DNA from: Sipunculus nudus
Lineage: Eukaryota; Annelida; Sipuncula; Golfingiida; Sipunculidae
Direction of reading: 5' to 3'
DNA: 64,000 bases
Assembly (NCBI GenBank): GCA_026874595.1
Contig: CM049306.1
Location: forward strand, 60,766,019 to 60,830,018
Each line of letters starts with the position of its first letter. Position 1 is the stretch's first letter. This document shows positions 36,509 through 51,060 of this stretch, piece after piece. The position numbers and the translations under genes were made by a program. Below the pieces are notes generated by a model that was not told where the DNA came from, did not search any database, and saw nothing but the letters and a program-made list of their open reading frames with translations.

Positions 36509-36899
36509 AACCACATTTAATTTCCTTTTCTGACTTATTCAGGAGTCAGCTGAAAAAAAAAAAATTCACTTCACAGAGTAAGCTACCACATGAGCACCAT
36601 ATGTAGGAGAAAATCGCCTAGCAGTCACATGATCAAACATGACTCTCAAATTTTGTAATGACTGGTGCAATGGTTCCTCGGCTGAAATAAGAGCAAACAT
36701 GCGAACAGGGGAAAATGTCACAAACAACAATTCAAAGTCCAGTGGAAACATAACTTTAAAAACTAGAATACGGGTAATCGACAAGCGACTACGTGTATCC
36801 GTCAAAATCAGAGTGGAATGGGTGAAGTGAGGCATGGATTAAGTGGCAAGCAGAAATAGAGTGAGAGGTGTTGCTATTAGCATGGATGTCTGCAGCCGA
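36509..36899. other. Intron sequence, nothing recognised
   Basis: This is unique-looking sequence with short open frames on both strands (36566-36835 and 36639-36830) that lack recognisable domains. Confidence 0.45.
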
Positions 36900-38035
36900 A
36901 ATGTGCATGCAGGTTGCGCCACCTACCACAAAATCCAGAAAGCTGTCCAAGTTGTATACATATGCAAAATTTTAGGCAGATAAGTCAAACCACTACATGT
37001 ATGTGAGTGATTTTATCCCACAGCAGACAAACAGCAGGACTTGTGCAAAAATGGTGGCAGGTGGTGCCACCTATTTTGTGTATGATTAAGAGATGTGAGA
37101 TCTATACACATGCAAAATTTCAGGGAGATATGTCCAACCAGTCCTAAGATATAAGCCTGAATTTCTGCAGCATTAACATAAATGTAGATGGTACCCCCTG
37201 CCAAAAAAAATCATGAAAGCTATCCAAGATGTATAAACACGCAAAATTTTAGGCAGATAAGTCAAACCACTACTGAGATATGAGTGATTTTAGTCCACAG
37301 CAGACAAACGGATGGAGGCTGTGCAAAAATTGTTGCAGGTGTTCCCTCCAGTTTTGTGTATGATAAAGAACTATATGAGACCTATACACATGCAAAATTT
37401 TGGCCAAATCGGTCAAACGGTTCCTGAGATATGAGCTTGGATGTCTGCAGCGCAGACTAGAATGTAGGTGGCGTCAACTGTCATAAAATCAAGAAAGCTG
37501 TCCACGATGTATAAACCTGCAAAATTTTAGGAAGATATGTCAAACCACTGCCCAGATATGAGTGATTTTGTCCCAGGGCAGACATACAGACGAATGCTGT
37601 GCAAAAATGATTGCAGGTGGCACCACCAGTTTTGCGTATGATAAAGAAGTGTGTGAGATCTATACACATGCAAATTTTCATAAAGATACGTCAAACCAGT
37701 CAGGAGATGTAGGCATGGATGTCTGCAGCGTGATCGTGAATGAAGGTAGCACAACCTGTCATAAAATCAAGAAAGCTATCCATGATTTATACGTATGCCA
37801 AATTTCAGGTGAATTAGTCAAACCACTGCAGAGATATGAGTGATTTTAACCCAAGGCAGACGAACAGATGGACACTATGCAAACATGGTTGCAGGTGGCG
37901 CCACCATTTTTTGTGTATGTTATAAAGCTATCCAAGGGCTACATTTGTACAAAATTATTTTCCTGATCAGTCAATAGTTCCTGAGATATGTGGGTTTATG
38001 TGTGGAAACAGATGCACAAATGGATGCTGGGTGGC
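36900..38035. repeat. Tandem dimeric repeat, about 275-285 bp per dimer
   Basis: Four dimers alternate an A half (CAAGAAAGCTGTCCA, GGCAGATAAGTCAAACCAC) with a B half (GCAGGTGGYGCCACC, GTGTATGATAAAG, GATCTATACACATGCAA). Starts fall near 36914, 37189, 37466 and 37746 for A and 37054, 37336, 37617 and 37898 for B. A related shorter array lies at 59632-60000. It probably represents the body of another non-autonomous element. Confidence 0.8.
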
Positions 38036-41000
38036 GAGGAAAGATCAGAGGTCACCACCAATTGGTTAGGCACCAGTTCACATGTGACCCGATAATTGGT
38101 GTAAGCTTTGGAAAAATCAGTCCAGCAGTCTCTGAGGAGTTCTCCGGAAAGGAATACGGCGGCAGCGGAACCCGGTCAAAAACATAGTATCCGCAAAACT
38201 CCTTTTTTGCGGATGCAATAATTCCATTCAATATAGTAATCATTTAATTCCCCTAAATCCAAGAAATCCTTGAATATGATTTGAATGGTAAAGTGTTCTT
38301 ATTTTTGGACTTATCTGAAGGGAAATGGAAATGACCATTTTATATCACAGAAAATTGTTCAACAGAACTGGTGCTACCTGCGGATTATTATCACATGTCA
38401 GTCATTTGAAGAGTATGTCTGTAAATAATAATTGTGAAGTAAACAGCAGGGTTTTAGAGATACCTGGTAAAAGAACAGGGCCAGTCTGTCAGGGGTCGGC
38501 TTTGCAGACACAAGGAAGGTAAGACAGACAGAAGAGGGGTAAGGCAGAGGTTTTAGTCGTCCTCCCTCCTACAGTGGGGGACTTATAATTATTAGCATTA
38601 AGATTAAACATGACTGCTGTGAGGAAAGTTAATATCCATCATAATCAGCAAGGGATTTTCAATAAAATATTCAAATTCTTATTTTGTTAAATAATTTGAA
38701 TGACCACATCTGGCAACAATGAAGCAGTTATTACACAATAAGAGAAAAAATTACTACATCACCAGTCTTAAATAAAGTCACCAAAATGGATATTTTCATC
38801 TGCTCTAATATATAATTATATTCTGACAGACAATAATGTTGCAATGTCTGCCATATGCAATATAGATCTAGAATAATATAAAATCTTGTTTTTGTTGCAT
38901 ACCATTTAATAATGAAAGTATTAATTATTTACTGAATCATATCAGAGGTATCAATAAAATTATTAATTCCTAGTAGACCCATAAACTGTGCATTGATTCC
39001 TTTGAAATCTGTTGAGTATCATATCAGTCCTCCTGCATCAATTGATATAGCAATACATATTGTGCGATCGCTATGCCATGTGGAAGCAAATGTAATAAAA
39101 CCAGCTGAAAACAACATGGCAGACACTGTTTTGTATCTGATCCCAAAGAGACTGTCCATAAAACTGTAGTCACTGGCAGGGGCATCGATAAACTATCCCC
39201 AGCTCGTAGTCTTCTCCTTAATACCATGCAGAATGACCCCCAAGGCCTCGGGTTAACTGCTTATCCCATACTTCAGATATGTGGATCACTGAAGGCCAGT
39301 TGAGGGCAGAAAATTCTCAATAAAACAATAGGCCAAAGAATTCTGAATGTAACATATTACATGTGTACCACAGACAGAACTTATCAATACTGGAGGCGGA
39401 CTTATAGAATCTGTGTCTATATATAGTACACCAACAAACATTTAAAACAGTCTGCATCATTCAACTTACACCAAATTGGTTGAAAAATTTGGAATAATGT
39501 TAAAGGTCTCATAACAGTTTGGAATCCCCTGCATGATCAGGTTTTGAAATGGTTTAGATAATGCTGAAACTGTTACATGTGAATGCACTTGTAAACTTTT
39601 TTGAAACTGGTTATCATTTGTTGTGTGAAATGGTAATGCAACCTGTCATTTTGAAAACCAGATATGAAGTGAAGATGATGAATTCTAACCCACATGCTTG
39701 ATAATGACACTAACAAAATTCAGGACAGATTGTCAAGGTTCTGTTTCAATCAAGAGGCTTGATTAGTTTAATAGTTTAATATAAATTCTAATCTGTCACA
39801 GTGATAAGACTATTTGGAAGATGAGCTTGTTTTTTTTTCAGGAAATTTATGCAGTGCCAAACAGTGGATACTTTGTCAATGTGTATAGCCTGACAAGACA
39901 ACCTAACCCAATCCTGACCAATAAACAAATTTTACATGGCTGGCATATACCAATAGGGGGAAACCATTTCGAGTTACAACACTGCAACTGATAGTCCTGG
40001 AATATCCAGTGGCTGCATACTTCCCGAGATGGTAGCCTTCATGAGGAGCAGCTATTATGACATAATGGTGATACCTCAGACAAATGGTTGTAAACCATAT
40101 TGTTACTGTGAGGTTATGTGATCTGATAATAGAAATTATGTATACTACCCAGCTGTATGATATAAAGCCAGAAAATGCATGTATTCATGGCAACAGTGTG
40201 GTTATCTGATTAATAAAGGTGTCTCCAGGTGTATAAGATATCGGCAGCAAGGGAGTGACATATCACATGAAATAAGCAATTTATCACCAACTTAACAATT
40301 AATACATAGGAAAAAAAATCATGGTAAAATACTGCAAGATACCCTAAAAGAATGTGTCAATTTATTGTCTGATTTAGCGGTGCAGGAAATATAGCAAGCT
40401 ATGAATCATACCAAGAAAACTAAAAAAAATGAAGGATTTTCCCTTTATTATAAGAAAGCTACATGGAATCATAATGTTTAACAACTGGTCTCCTGAGTAA
40501 TGTAAAAAATCTATAGCATGACTAGCAAAGCAACATGAGCCTTTTCAGGCCATTTGTACTTTTTCGGGCATTTCAATGATACCATAATTATGTCCACAGG
40601 GTGAACAGAAAGGTATTTATGTTAAGAAAAAGCTGGAATCACCAAGGAAACCAACAAGCTGGGATAGTGTATATGGAAGATCTGGAAATAAACATTCTTC
40701 ATCCACTTTCCGAATTTAAACAGCTTTACTCATTGCTAATACCTATTTAATTTTGAACCTTTTGTATATTAATGGTTGATTTTAGAGTTGACTTTAAATC
40801 TACTTTGATTCAAGTATTTACAACAAACAACATAACACAGTACCAACAAATGGTGGTAATTAATGCTGACCTTATAAACAAAGACAGTTGCTACAGAGCA
40901 ATTCCACTCAAAGGTACTGGTGGCTAAAGCTTAAACACACAGACCCATCTACTTTCACTTGCAAAGGTATGAAGCTGCATATGTTATCATTATACCATGA

Positions 41001-41159
41001 AGATTATGGTCAGCTATTGACAACATGTCCAAACTGTGACTCCCTGGAAACTGTGTAAAATGTCAATGGTAACTGGTATTTGTCTCGTTCTATGAAGCAG
41101 TAAGTGTGATGTTCAACTGTATAATTTTGTGTTAAAGGATTCCTACTTCAAATCATCTA
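38036..41159. other. Intron sequence, nothing recognised
   Basis: This is the longest stretch (3.1 kb) without an assigned repeat. I found no exon-like frame with kinase similarity and no structured RNA. Confidence 0.5.
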
Positions 41160-41640
41160 TAGAGTACAACTACATCAACCTGACCTAGCTGATACAGGGA
41201 CTGAAGAACTATACCAGAGAACTCACAGACTACAACTACAACAACCCCCATGTGATACCGACAAGGCTGATACAGGGACTAAATACTATACCAAAGAACT
41301 CACAGACTACAACTACATCAGCCCCCATGTGATACTGACCTAGCTGATACAGGGACTGAAGAACTATACCAGAGAACTCACAGACTACAACTACAACAAC
41401 CCCCATGTGATACTGACAAGGCTGATACAGGGACTGAAATACTATAACAAAGAACTCACAGAGTACAACTACATAAGCCCCCATGTGATACTGACCTAGC
41501 TGATACAGGCACTGAAGAACTATACCAGAGAATTCAAAGAGCACAACTACAACAACCCCCATGTGACATCGACCTAGCTGATACAGGGACTGAAGAACTA
41601 TACCAGGGAACTCATTGACAGCCATCACCATGCCCCTTCC
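41160..41640. repeat. 78-bp minisatellite
   Basis: About six units contain GCTGATACAGGGACTGAAGA, CTATACCAGAGAACTCACAG and CCCCCATGTGATACTGAC. Two unit types (AAGAACTATACC and AATACTATAACA) alternate. The 26-codon frame that stays open on the minus strand is a by-product. Confidence 0.93.
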
Positions 41641-43100
41641 CCTCAAAGCAAACTGAATCAATCTATGCAGAGAAAGCAGGACTATTTATTTTGATTGTAC
41701 CATCTGCCCACGACTCCTCTCAGGCTGTGTGGTAATGGCAAGGTAACTAGTTTATGGTTACTGGGTCATTACAGATATTGACCCTTAAGGGACCTTCTCA
41801 TACATCCAGAGGGAGCCATTAGCCTGGGCTGAGATGAAAACTGTCAGATGATCAATCAAAGTTCTCGTTTATCATCGGAACTTCTCCTTCCCCTCCTGAA
41901 ACATGCATACCTTTGTAATTGCTGTATATCCAGTAAAACACCAAGCACACAACTCTATTTTGGATACTCTCTCATCATACATGGCAATTTTCCAATCAAA
42001 CAGGTTTATTACCTGACATGAATGTGTCTGTGTGTGGATTTAAGAGTCTTCTAGCATCATCGGCAACTTTTATGCACTTGTTTGATTTATAGATGGATAA
42101 CTATTTGGACACGAGATCCCTAAACAATAAATCTAAAAAAAAACTCTGATCTGTCCTACTGCTTTGTTTTCCATGCAAAAAGGTATTTGCCCACTTGGTA
42201 TTCCTACTCTGAAGACAGCAATACACTTATACACGCTCATAGGATTGCATTCAACCCCATCAAATGACGAGGCTGACCTGAAGTCACATCATGTGACCAC
42301 CTGTAACTGGCCTCTGAAGCATGCTCTGAATGCTTGATCATTATTTATGGCTTGAAGTCATAGCAGAAACTGCTTTACGTGGGCCTATAAAAGGCAATCC
42401 TGGTTGGTTCAGCAATGGGTATGGCTGCATGTTCCAGAGGCTGATTTTAAAAGCACATAACTCTTTCTGACAAACAGATGATACCAATACTGACTTTATA
42501 GTTTCCCTGTTAAACCATTCTTATTATATTGTTGTCTACACTGCTACAGCAAAATCAACATATATGAGTTTCTTTGTAATATACTCACTTCCTCTTCACT
42601 GAACAAAAGAAAATCAAGTACTGGATTTTAAAACTGATAGGTTAAGATGAAGAAACACAAATATACAAAGGAATGATGTTGTACCAAAATAATGGATCAG
42701 AGGTCAACAACACAAAACGGCATAAATTCAAATGAGACCCCTATTGATACAAAATTTGTAAAGGGTCATACAAAGAGGCCCTTTTAATTTTAAATCAGAG
42801 CATTTTCTGCAAGCAGACAGGAAGAGAAACAGGTTTAAACAGATTCAAAAGATACAATGACTGACTAAATGCCCCAGATGAGCATATTTTTTTGCAGCTT
42901 GGGTCTTAAACATTTGGAGATAGTGGATATTGGTTTAGTATTTTGCATTGGAAACTGGTAAAATTTTGATATATTCCAAAATTTAAACCACTTATGCATG
43001 TTTTGACAAATATCTTCCTTGTACTTGATGTACTGCTGCATCACATGGTCTGTAACAAAACACTTAGGAAAATCTAAATCTGAAAACAAATAACTGCACA

Positions 43101-43102
<2 letters not shown>
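41641..43102. other. Intron sequence, nothing recognised
   Basis: No gene or element was recognised. CTATAAAAGGC at about 42385 resembles a TATA box but has no downstream gene. Confidence 0.45.

Positions 43103-43167
<65 letters not shown>
43103..43167. repeat. (AT)n microsatellite
   Basis: About 32 AT repeats with one interruption lie immediately left of a pogo-like MITE. Two more short AT runs occur at 43365-43386 and 43404-43423 on its other side. Confidence 0.95.
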
Positions 43168-43169
<2 letters not shown>

Positions 43170-43351
43170 GTGAAACCTTGTTGAGTCAAACTCGCTTAAG
43201 AGGAATACACCGCTTATTTCAAAGTTACAGACTTGATATTCTGGACAACTCTAGATAAATTATTACCAGATAAAACCCATTTGTGTTGAACCTTAGATTC
43301 GTCAAAGTTTTCTGAGGGTCCCTTCAACTTCAACACAACGAGGTTTTACTG
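43168..43351. mobile_element. Pogo/Tigger-like MITE
   Basis: The left end is TAGTGAAACCTTGTTGAGTC. The right end, read inverted, is CAGTAAAACCTCGTTGTGTT. The length is about 184 bp, it is non-coding, and it sits within TA-rich microsatellite DNA as expected for TA-targeting transposons. The exact ends are blurred by the flanking TA repeats. Confidence 0.65.
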
Positions 43352-43423
43352 CATATAGGCCTACATATATATATATATATATATACATACAAAATAAATA
43401 TTACATATATATATATATATATA

Positions 43424-44179
43424 GTCAAATGACTGGCTGCGAACACCCCTCTGGGGCATCCAACCCTGCGTAATGGGGAGTCTGTGGTATGAACCCCTCT
43501 TGGGTAGACACACCACAATTCACTACAATGGACACTTTTGTCCGCTGTGGCAAGTCAAATATTTTGTAACTGTGAATAAGTTCTGATTCTTGTAAGCTTC
43601 TCACCACTTAAAACTGTTTTCATTACGCAGCCAGGTAGCTAAGGAAACAAAACAAAAGACATTTTCCCTCCATTTATCTTTAGAATTTTGAATTTGTTGC
43701 CAAAATGGATGATACTTTAAGAGTTTCCATTATGCCGAGCTTTAGTTAAAGTGAAATAGTCAGCCTGATTTTATTATTATTAGCGATAGTATTTTCTCAT
43801 TGGCCTGGGACCGAAGATGACAATCTATTTGTCAGGTGTTACACACATTAATGGTGGCAGGTCATAACCTCCTGATAGTCTGTGGAACTCCTTTAGGCTT
43901 TTTATGCAATTGTTTAATGATTGATATGGTCATTCTTTGCTCACAATGATTAACTCATAACTTCTTGGGAGCTGTTTACATTTCAACCCCTTTAGATGAG
44001 TTTTTACAGTATGGATGATCAAGTGACACTGACATGAGCCAATGACCGATGGTATAACATATGCCTCATGGATACAAGTTACAAAGATCAATCCCAAGGA
44101 ATGCATAATACACTTTTAATTTATTTGTCTTCATTAACTTTGCCATCGCAGAGACTGTTAATTAACATAACGAAGATTA
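43424..44179. other. Intron sequence, nothing recognised
   Basis: No gene or clear element is visible. Confidence 0.45.
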
Positions 44180-47100
44180 ACAAGAGCACCGCAAACGTGC
44201 ATAATACGCCCGTCTTATGTTTTGTGACCTCTGACCTCATTAAATATGTGTGAAATCTGCCGAGGAATTAAATTGAGGTGAGAAACCCTGTTGGTACGTT
44301 TGTATAATGAGTTTCATGAAAATCCATAGGAATTTTGTTAAGTCACCACAATGCCTCAAAAGTTGGGTGACCTCTGACCTCATAAAATATGTGTGGATTT
44401 TGTTGGAAATCAAACTAAGGAGAGATATTTTATTGATACACATTTCTGCTGAGTTTTAACAAATTTCTTCATATTCTTTGAAGTTATAGGGGCTACACCA
44501 CAAAATAGCCTAGTAACCTGTGACCTTATCAAATATGCATGGGTTTTGCCCTTAATTAAACTTGGGCGAGATAATCTGTTGGTAAGTAGTTATGGTGAGT
44601 TTGGTGAAAATCCATCAAAGTCCCGGTAAGTTATCACAGATGTAACAAGGGACTCATGGGTCACGGCGCTCAGCTGATCGTGATTGGACTATAAATGTTT
44701 CTCCACTGTGATACTATATAGAGTCGATAAAGCTTATGAATATCATGGACATGTTGGGCTGTTATAAAGGAATGTAATGTAATATGTGAGTAAATGATAA
44801 ATGAAATTACCTGACTGATGGATTAATAGAGTAAAATATAGTGGTTTATTTTTTATTTATTTAGGAGAGGTTGAAAATTGTGATATATTTGAGCAAATAT
44901 GAATGCAATGACAGCAGTAATAAGCAGTAGTAGAATGATGATAAGGCTATTTGTTGAAGGATCTAAAGTGTATGGTAGTCTGCAAGCTTTCAATTTGACA
45001 GATATGATGTTATGATTAACTATGCTGATGAAGTGATTTATGAATTTGTGACTGTATGACACAATATCTCTTGACAAGGTACATTATTGTGATGCCCACT
45101 AAGTCTACATATTACACAATATTGACATAATTTCTGGCATGTACATAGGTACCTATGGACGAATAGTTATACAAAATATTAAAGTATGAATATATCTGAT
45201 TCATCTTGTTCTTGCTTACTGAGACTGACTTTGGGATGGGGATCGGAGAAGGGAAAAGTGAGGGCAGCACAAAGGTGGATGTAGAAATATTCTATTGTAA
45301 TGTTTTTCATTTATATAAGAATATGAAAAGCTAAGAGCAAAGGGACCCTCCTACTGTGTTATAGTAAAGTTCAAAATATATGATTGCAAACTAATACTCT
45401 GACCAGACTGTCATGAAGAAAAACAGTAAAAGTTTTGAGATACTGTGATGCATATGAAAATTTACAGATGGACAGGCAAGTGGACAGAATGGACTAATAC
45501 CTTTATTTCACTTTCAAGGGAATAATGCATTTAAGTTTATATATAAGCCTATTTTTTTAGCATATCCACTTTTCCATTAAGAAGTTTTTATCTGAATCAT
45601 TTTTTTTATTTACAGGTTTATAAATTTTTAATAAAAAAAACTGAAAATATAAGTTAAAATATTAGAATTGTTGCAAAAGTTGCAATCATTATATATACAG
45701 AGAAAAAAAAACTGAAACCAAAAGTTAAAATATTAGATTTGTTACAAAAGTTGCAATCATTATATATCCAGAGTGTAGCTTATATTGGGTCATATTATGC
45801 ATACCCATATATTTTATTATTTTTAAATCATAAATGTTTAAACTGAATTTAAAAGAAAATAATACCACAACATGGCATCTACAAGAATATTCCTTGAATC
45901 ACTATTAAAAAGTTTTGCACATTGGAGTTTTCAGGACATGCTCAATTTTATTCATCAAAATAAAATAAAAGATTCAGTAAATTTGATAAAATAAAACATC
46001 TTTTCAAATAAAGTATACACACTGTTGGTTGAATGAGGGACAAACAATATCATTGTGCTAATTACTATCCCAGTTTTAATTTATTACTGGAATTAATAGT
46101 CAATTTCACACTGGTGAAGTTTTTACTCTTCTGAAGTAAGGAATTACTTATCTGATGAACATCCACACTTTCATAGCAATACGCCACTTTGTGGACACAA
46201 TTAAATGTACACTTTAATCTTTGTAACCCTGGTGGTACAATGCAAAATCTAAAATGTAGCATAGCCTAGAATAAGAATAAATCAAATACAGAAAATAATA
46301 ACATTCATCTAGTTTATGCACCATCTGGGGGGGGGGGGGGCGGAGTGCAGGGCAGAGGGGAAGCCTGCTGGTAGTGGCCTAGCTGAGCCAAGGCAAGCTG
46401 CCTGGGGTGGGTTACATAATGCAAGTGAAGGCTGTACTACTAGGTGGGCTAGATGTAAACAACACTTGACATGGTGTATGAAAACGTGAATAAAAGCTAT
46501 TCTTTCAAATCAATTTCTTTGAAATTTCAGATTTTAAAAGAATAAATCCTTATGTATGTATGCGGTGAAAATTAAATCAACAGTGCTTACAGGGAAAAAA
46601 CGGGCCATTGTCAAAGTTGGACAAAATTTAAGGTATTGATTTTTTATTTATGCTAATAACTTGAAAAATTTGCAAAATTCAGATCTAATTTTGGGTAAAC
46701 AATTGAATCTTGATTAAATAAAGTTATATTCCTGAAAAAAAGTCTCTAGGTTCAGCAATTCTCATGTTAGGTGAGTAAATATATTTCCTGATTTTTTAAA
46801 AATTGCATTATATTTTGGCCCATAACTTCAAAATAATATCCAATACTGACCTAATTTTTGGTATGTTCATAGAAAATGTATGAAAGAATGTGAATACTAA
46901 ATATGATCAAAAACAGATCAGTGGTTTTGATATTTGGCAGCCTTGAAGTGTAACAATGGCTTTTTTATGGAAAACGGAGGTTTTTCCTTAATATCTCGGA
47001 GGAACAAAGTCCTAAACCCAATTTTCAGTATGGTAGGAGATTTTGGGGACATCTAACATTATGCCAACAGCCTGGGGAGCATAGAGATGTGCACTGAATG

Positions 47101-47877
47101 ACCTACAGTCATCAAAGTGGACTGCTTGACAATGTAAGGGAATACAACAAGAGCCTCCAAAAAATTCAATAACTAGCCTAATTTTGCAGCTTTTATTTTC
47201 AAATTTCAGATTTTAACAGATTAAATCCTTATGTGTACATGCTGTGAAAATTAAATCCACAGTACTTACAGGAAAAAAACGTGCCGTGGCCAAAGTTGGG
47301 CAAAATTTAAGGGACCAAGATATTTCTTGCCAATATTTAAAAAAGTTTAACAGATTTTGATCTAATTTTTGGTATACAATTAAGTTTTGATTAATTAAAG
47401 TTGTATTACTGAAAAAAAGTCCCTACCTTTAACACTTTTGGTTTTAAATGACCAAATATCTTTCCTGATTTTTTTACAAAGTCCATTATGTTTGGGCCCA
47501 TAACTTTTTTAAATTAAATAATACTGACTTAATTATTGGCATGCATAGGAACTATATAGAGGAAAATTTATGGTAAAAATGAAGAAAACCAGATGAGTGG
47601 TTTTGATAATAGGCAGTCCTGAAGTGTAAAAATAGATTTCTAATAAAAAATTGAGGTTTTTCCCTAATATCTCGAAGGAACGAAGTCCTATTGACCCAAT
47701 TTTCTGCATGGTAGGAGATTTTGGGGATATCTAACTGTATGCCGAATTTCAGATTCGTAGGTCCAATGGTGTCGAAACGTGCCAGTCTTATGGACGGACG
47801 GAGGGCAAGACAGACAGACGGACGGACAATGGACCATGACTATAGCTCAGATGACTTATAGTCAGCTGAGCTAAAAA

Positions 47878-48545
47878 ATGAAAAATACAGAAGGCGCCAC
47901 CAGTCTGCAGAAACTGATGAAACATCTCATGATCAATATGTATGCCAAAAATCATGACCATCAGTGATGTAGTTAATGAGATATTGAAGTTTTTGTATGA
48001 AATTTTTCATTATTCTAGGGGGTACTTTGGGGCCCCATAGCTCAAAGGATATGGGTACCAGAGACCCAGTTCCTGGTTTCCATGGAGACTTTTCATAGGT
48101 CTCTCAGAATATCAAGAATGAAGATTCTAGGTCCAGTCTTTACGATTTGTGCCCTGTTAACAGATGTTCACATTTTTAAAGGTCTCAAAAATAGAGAAAA
48201 CAATTCGTAAAAAATTGAAAAATACAGTTGGCGCCACCAGTCTGCAGAAACTGATGAAACATCTCATGATCAATATGTATGCAAAAAATCATGACCATCA
48301 GTGATGTAGTTAATGAGATATTGAAGTTTTTGTATGAAATTTTTCATTATTCTAGGGGGTACTTTGGGGCCCCATAGCTCAAAGGATATGGGTAACAGAG
48401 ACCCAATTTCTGGTTTCCATGGAGACTTTTCATAGGCCTCTCAGAATGTCAAGAATGAAGATTATAGGTCTAGTCTTTACGATTTGTGCCCTGTTAACAC
48501 GTCCTCATTTTTAAAGGTCTCAAAAATAGAGAAAACAATTCGTAA
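47878..48545. repeat. 338-bp monomers, left part of an interrupted array
   Basis: Two monomers contain GGCGCCACCAGTCTGCAG and GGTACTTTGGGGCCCCA. The array stops at ACAATTCGTAA, where the element at 48546 is inserted. Confidence 0.85.
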
Positions 48546-50446
48546 ACAAGGGACCTATGGGTCACTGTGCTCAGCTGACGTTAACCTTGAAGGTGAAAAA
48601 TCTAAAATAATATCTAATGGAGATAAAGTGTAAGAGGAAGAGGTAATAAAGGCCATGGTTGGTTTATATGATTGGTTTGTATTGATGAGCAAGAAATTGT
48701 TGCAAAAAATATTTTGTGACCTGACCATGTGTTTCCTAATGTTGAAACTAAAGCATGTGAGCAGTTTGTGAACAAATGATCTGTACTATTACCATGACCA
48801 TTAGTTGGTTTTTCGATTAACTGTTGACATTTCAGTAGTTTACACATTTGTTCAATTGGATCTATTTTTTTGTATAATATATATTATTGAATATATATGT
48901 ATTTTATTTATGAAATGTATACAGTTGAAATATAGCTAATTAACAACATAAAACAGGGCAAACAAAGCCTGATCTCAAATTCTGCTGAGGCAGGAAAATA
49001 ATGAAGAAATGTTTGTATTAAATCCTGATTTTTTTATCACATCAATTATTTTCTAATTTAAGTTTATATTTCTATACATTTCCAATTTAACATATATATC
49101 TGAATATAAAAGTTGATTCATAATTCTCAATTGCATCATCATAAATCTCAATCTTGTCAGATAACACCACATCATGCATACAAATGTTTATTTATTTTTT
49201 ACCGCAAAAATATATCTTTTAAATCTGCAAAACAATAAATATCTAAAAATAATACTTGATTTAGATTTCACAATTTTTAATTGTGTCTTTATTTATCCAT
49301 AATGTACTTCATATTTTAAAAATAATTTAAGCATACTGATGGGTTCCTTTATATTTGTTAAATTCATTTAAAAGAAAATTGATTTCTTTAAAAATGCTAC
49401 ATTACACAACATTGCATCTTCTGGATTACACCTTGAATTATTTTTTCAAGGAAAGTTTTTGCATATCGGAGTGAAAACAGCATTACAATTAAGGAGATAC
49501 AGTGAAAACAATAACAGTTACTGCATAACACTTGGTGGGTTGGGTTTGTGGGGGGGGGGGGTGATTGGGGTGGTGATATGAGAATAACTGTACACCTGTC
49601 ACAGCAGGGGATCTCCCCCAGTGACTGTAACAAATCAGAAACCCTGGCATAGCTGACTTCCAGTGACCTGGAGTGGGACCCTGCATCTGTAATCAAAGCA
49701 AGTGACTACAGAAAAAAAATCAATAACTAGCTTAATTTTCAAGCTTTTATTTCCAAATTTCAGATTTAGACAAACTAAATATTTATGTTTACATGCTGTG
49801 AAAATTAAATCAATGGTGCTTACAGGAAAAAAACGTGCCATGGTCAAAGTTGGGCAAAATTTAAGGTACTGATTTTTTTTTTATGCTAATAACTTAAAAA
49901 ATTCACAAAATTCAGATCTAATTTTGGGTAAACAATTGAATCTTAATTAAACATAGTTATATACTTGAAAAAATAGACTCTAGTTTCAAAATTTTTCATG
50001 TTAAGTGAGTTATTATTTTTCCTGATTTTTTACAAAGTCCAATATGTTTGGGCCCACAACTTAAAGAATTTATACTTTACAGACTTAATTTCTGGCATGT
50101 ACATAGGAACTATATAGAGTAATATTTATGGTAAATATGAGGAAAAACAGATGAGTGGTTTTGATATGAGGCAGTCCTGAAGTGTGAAAATAGGATTTTA
50201 ATAAAAAAATGAGGTTTTTCCTTAATTTCTCAAAGGAACGAAGTTGCAAAGACCCAGTTTTCGGCTTGGCAGGAGATCTTGGGGACATCTAACATTATGC
50301 TGAATTTTGGATTCCTAGGTCTTACGGTTTCAAAACATGCCACATCTACGGACGGACGGACGGACGGACGGACGGACAGACGGACGGACGATGGACAATG
50401 GACCACGACTATAGCTCAGATGACTTATAGTCAGCTGAGCTAAAAA
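48546..50446 (-). mobile_element. Helentron/DINE-1-like element, short subfamily, copy 2
   Basis: It is complete from ACAAGGGACCTATGGGTCAC to GTCAGCTGAGCTAAAAA, 1.9 kb. It interrupts a 338-bp monomer: ACAATTCGTAA on the left and TCGAAAAATACAG on the right are contiguous in other monomers (for example 12572-12596). This fixes the element's ends to within a few A residues and shows insertion into an A run. It is nearly identical to 14994-16870. Confidence 0.82.
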
Positions 50447-51060
50447 TCGAAAAATACAGTTGGCGCCACCAGTCTGCAGAAACTGATGAAACATCTCATG
50501 ATCAATATGTATGCCAAACATCATGACCATCAGTGATGTAGTTAATGAGATATTGAAGTTTTTGTATGACATTTTTCACTATTCTAGGGGGTACTTTGGG
50601 GCCCCATAGCTCAAAGGATATGGGTAACAGAGACCTAATTTCTGGTTTCCATGGAGACTTTTCATAGGCCTCACAGAATGTCAAGAATGAAGATTATAGG
50701 TCCAGTCTTTACGATTTGTGCCCTGTTAACACATGTCCTCATTTTTAAAGGTCTCAAAAATAGAGAAAAAAATTAGTAAAAAATCGAAAAATACAGGTGG
50801 CGCCACCAGTCTGCAGGAACTGATGGAACATCTCATGATCAATATGTATGCCAAAAATCATGACCATCAGTGATGTTAATCAGATATTGAAGTTTTTGTA
50901 TGAAGTTTTTTACTATTCTGGGGGGGGGGGGTACTTTGGGGCCCCATAGCTCGAAGGATATGGGTAACAGAGACCTAATTCCAGGTTTCCATGGAGATCT
51001 TTCATGGACCTCTCTGGATGTAAAGTAAGAAGATTCCAGGTCCAGCGGTCGATTTGTGCT
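50447..51060. repeat. 338-bp monomers, right part of the interrupted array
   Basis: This is the continuation of 47878-48545 beyond the inserted element, about two monomers, with a G10-11 run near 50920. It leads into GGACAGACGGCCGGACGG and the composite's terminal palindrome. Confidence 0.85.

Noticed and set aside
41236-41661. A 141-codon minus-strand frame with VVVVCEFSGIVLQSLYQLG repeats
   Set aside because: It is a frame through the 78-bp minisatellite. It looks hydrophobic but has no other support as a gene.
42380-42400. CTATAAAAGGC as a promoter
   Set aside because: No gene, initiator or conserved element follows it on the plus strand, and single TATA-like words are common in AT-rich DNA.
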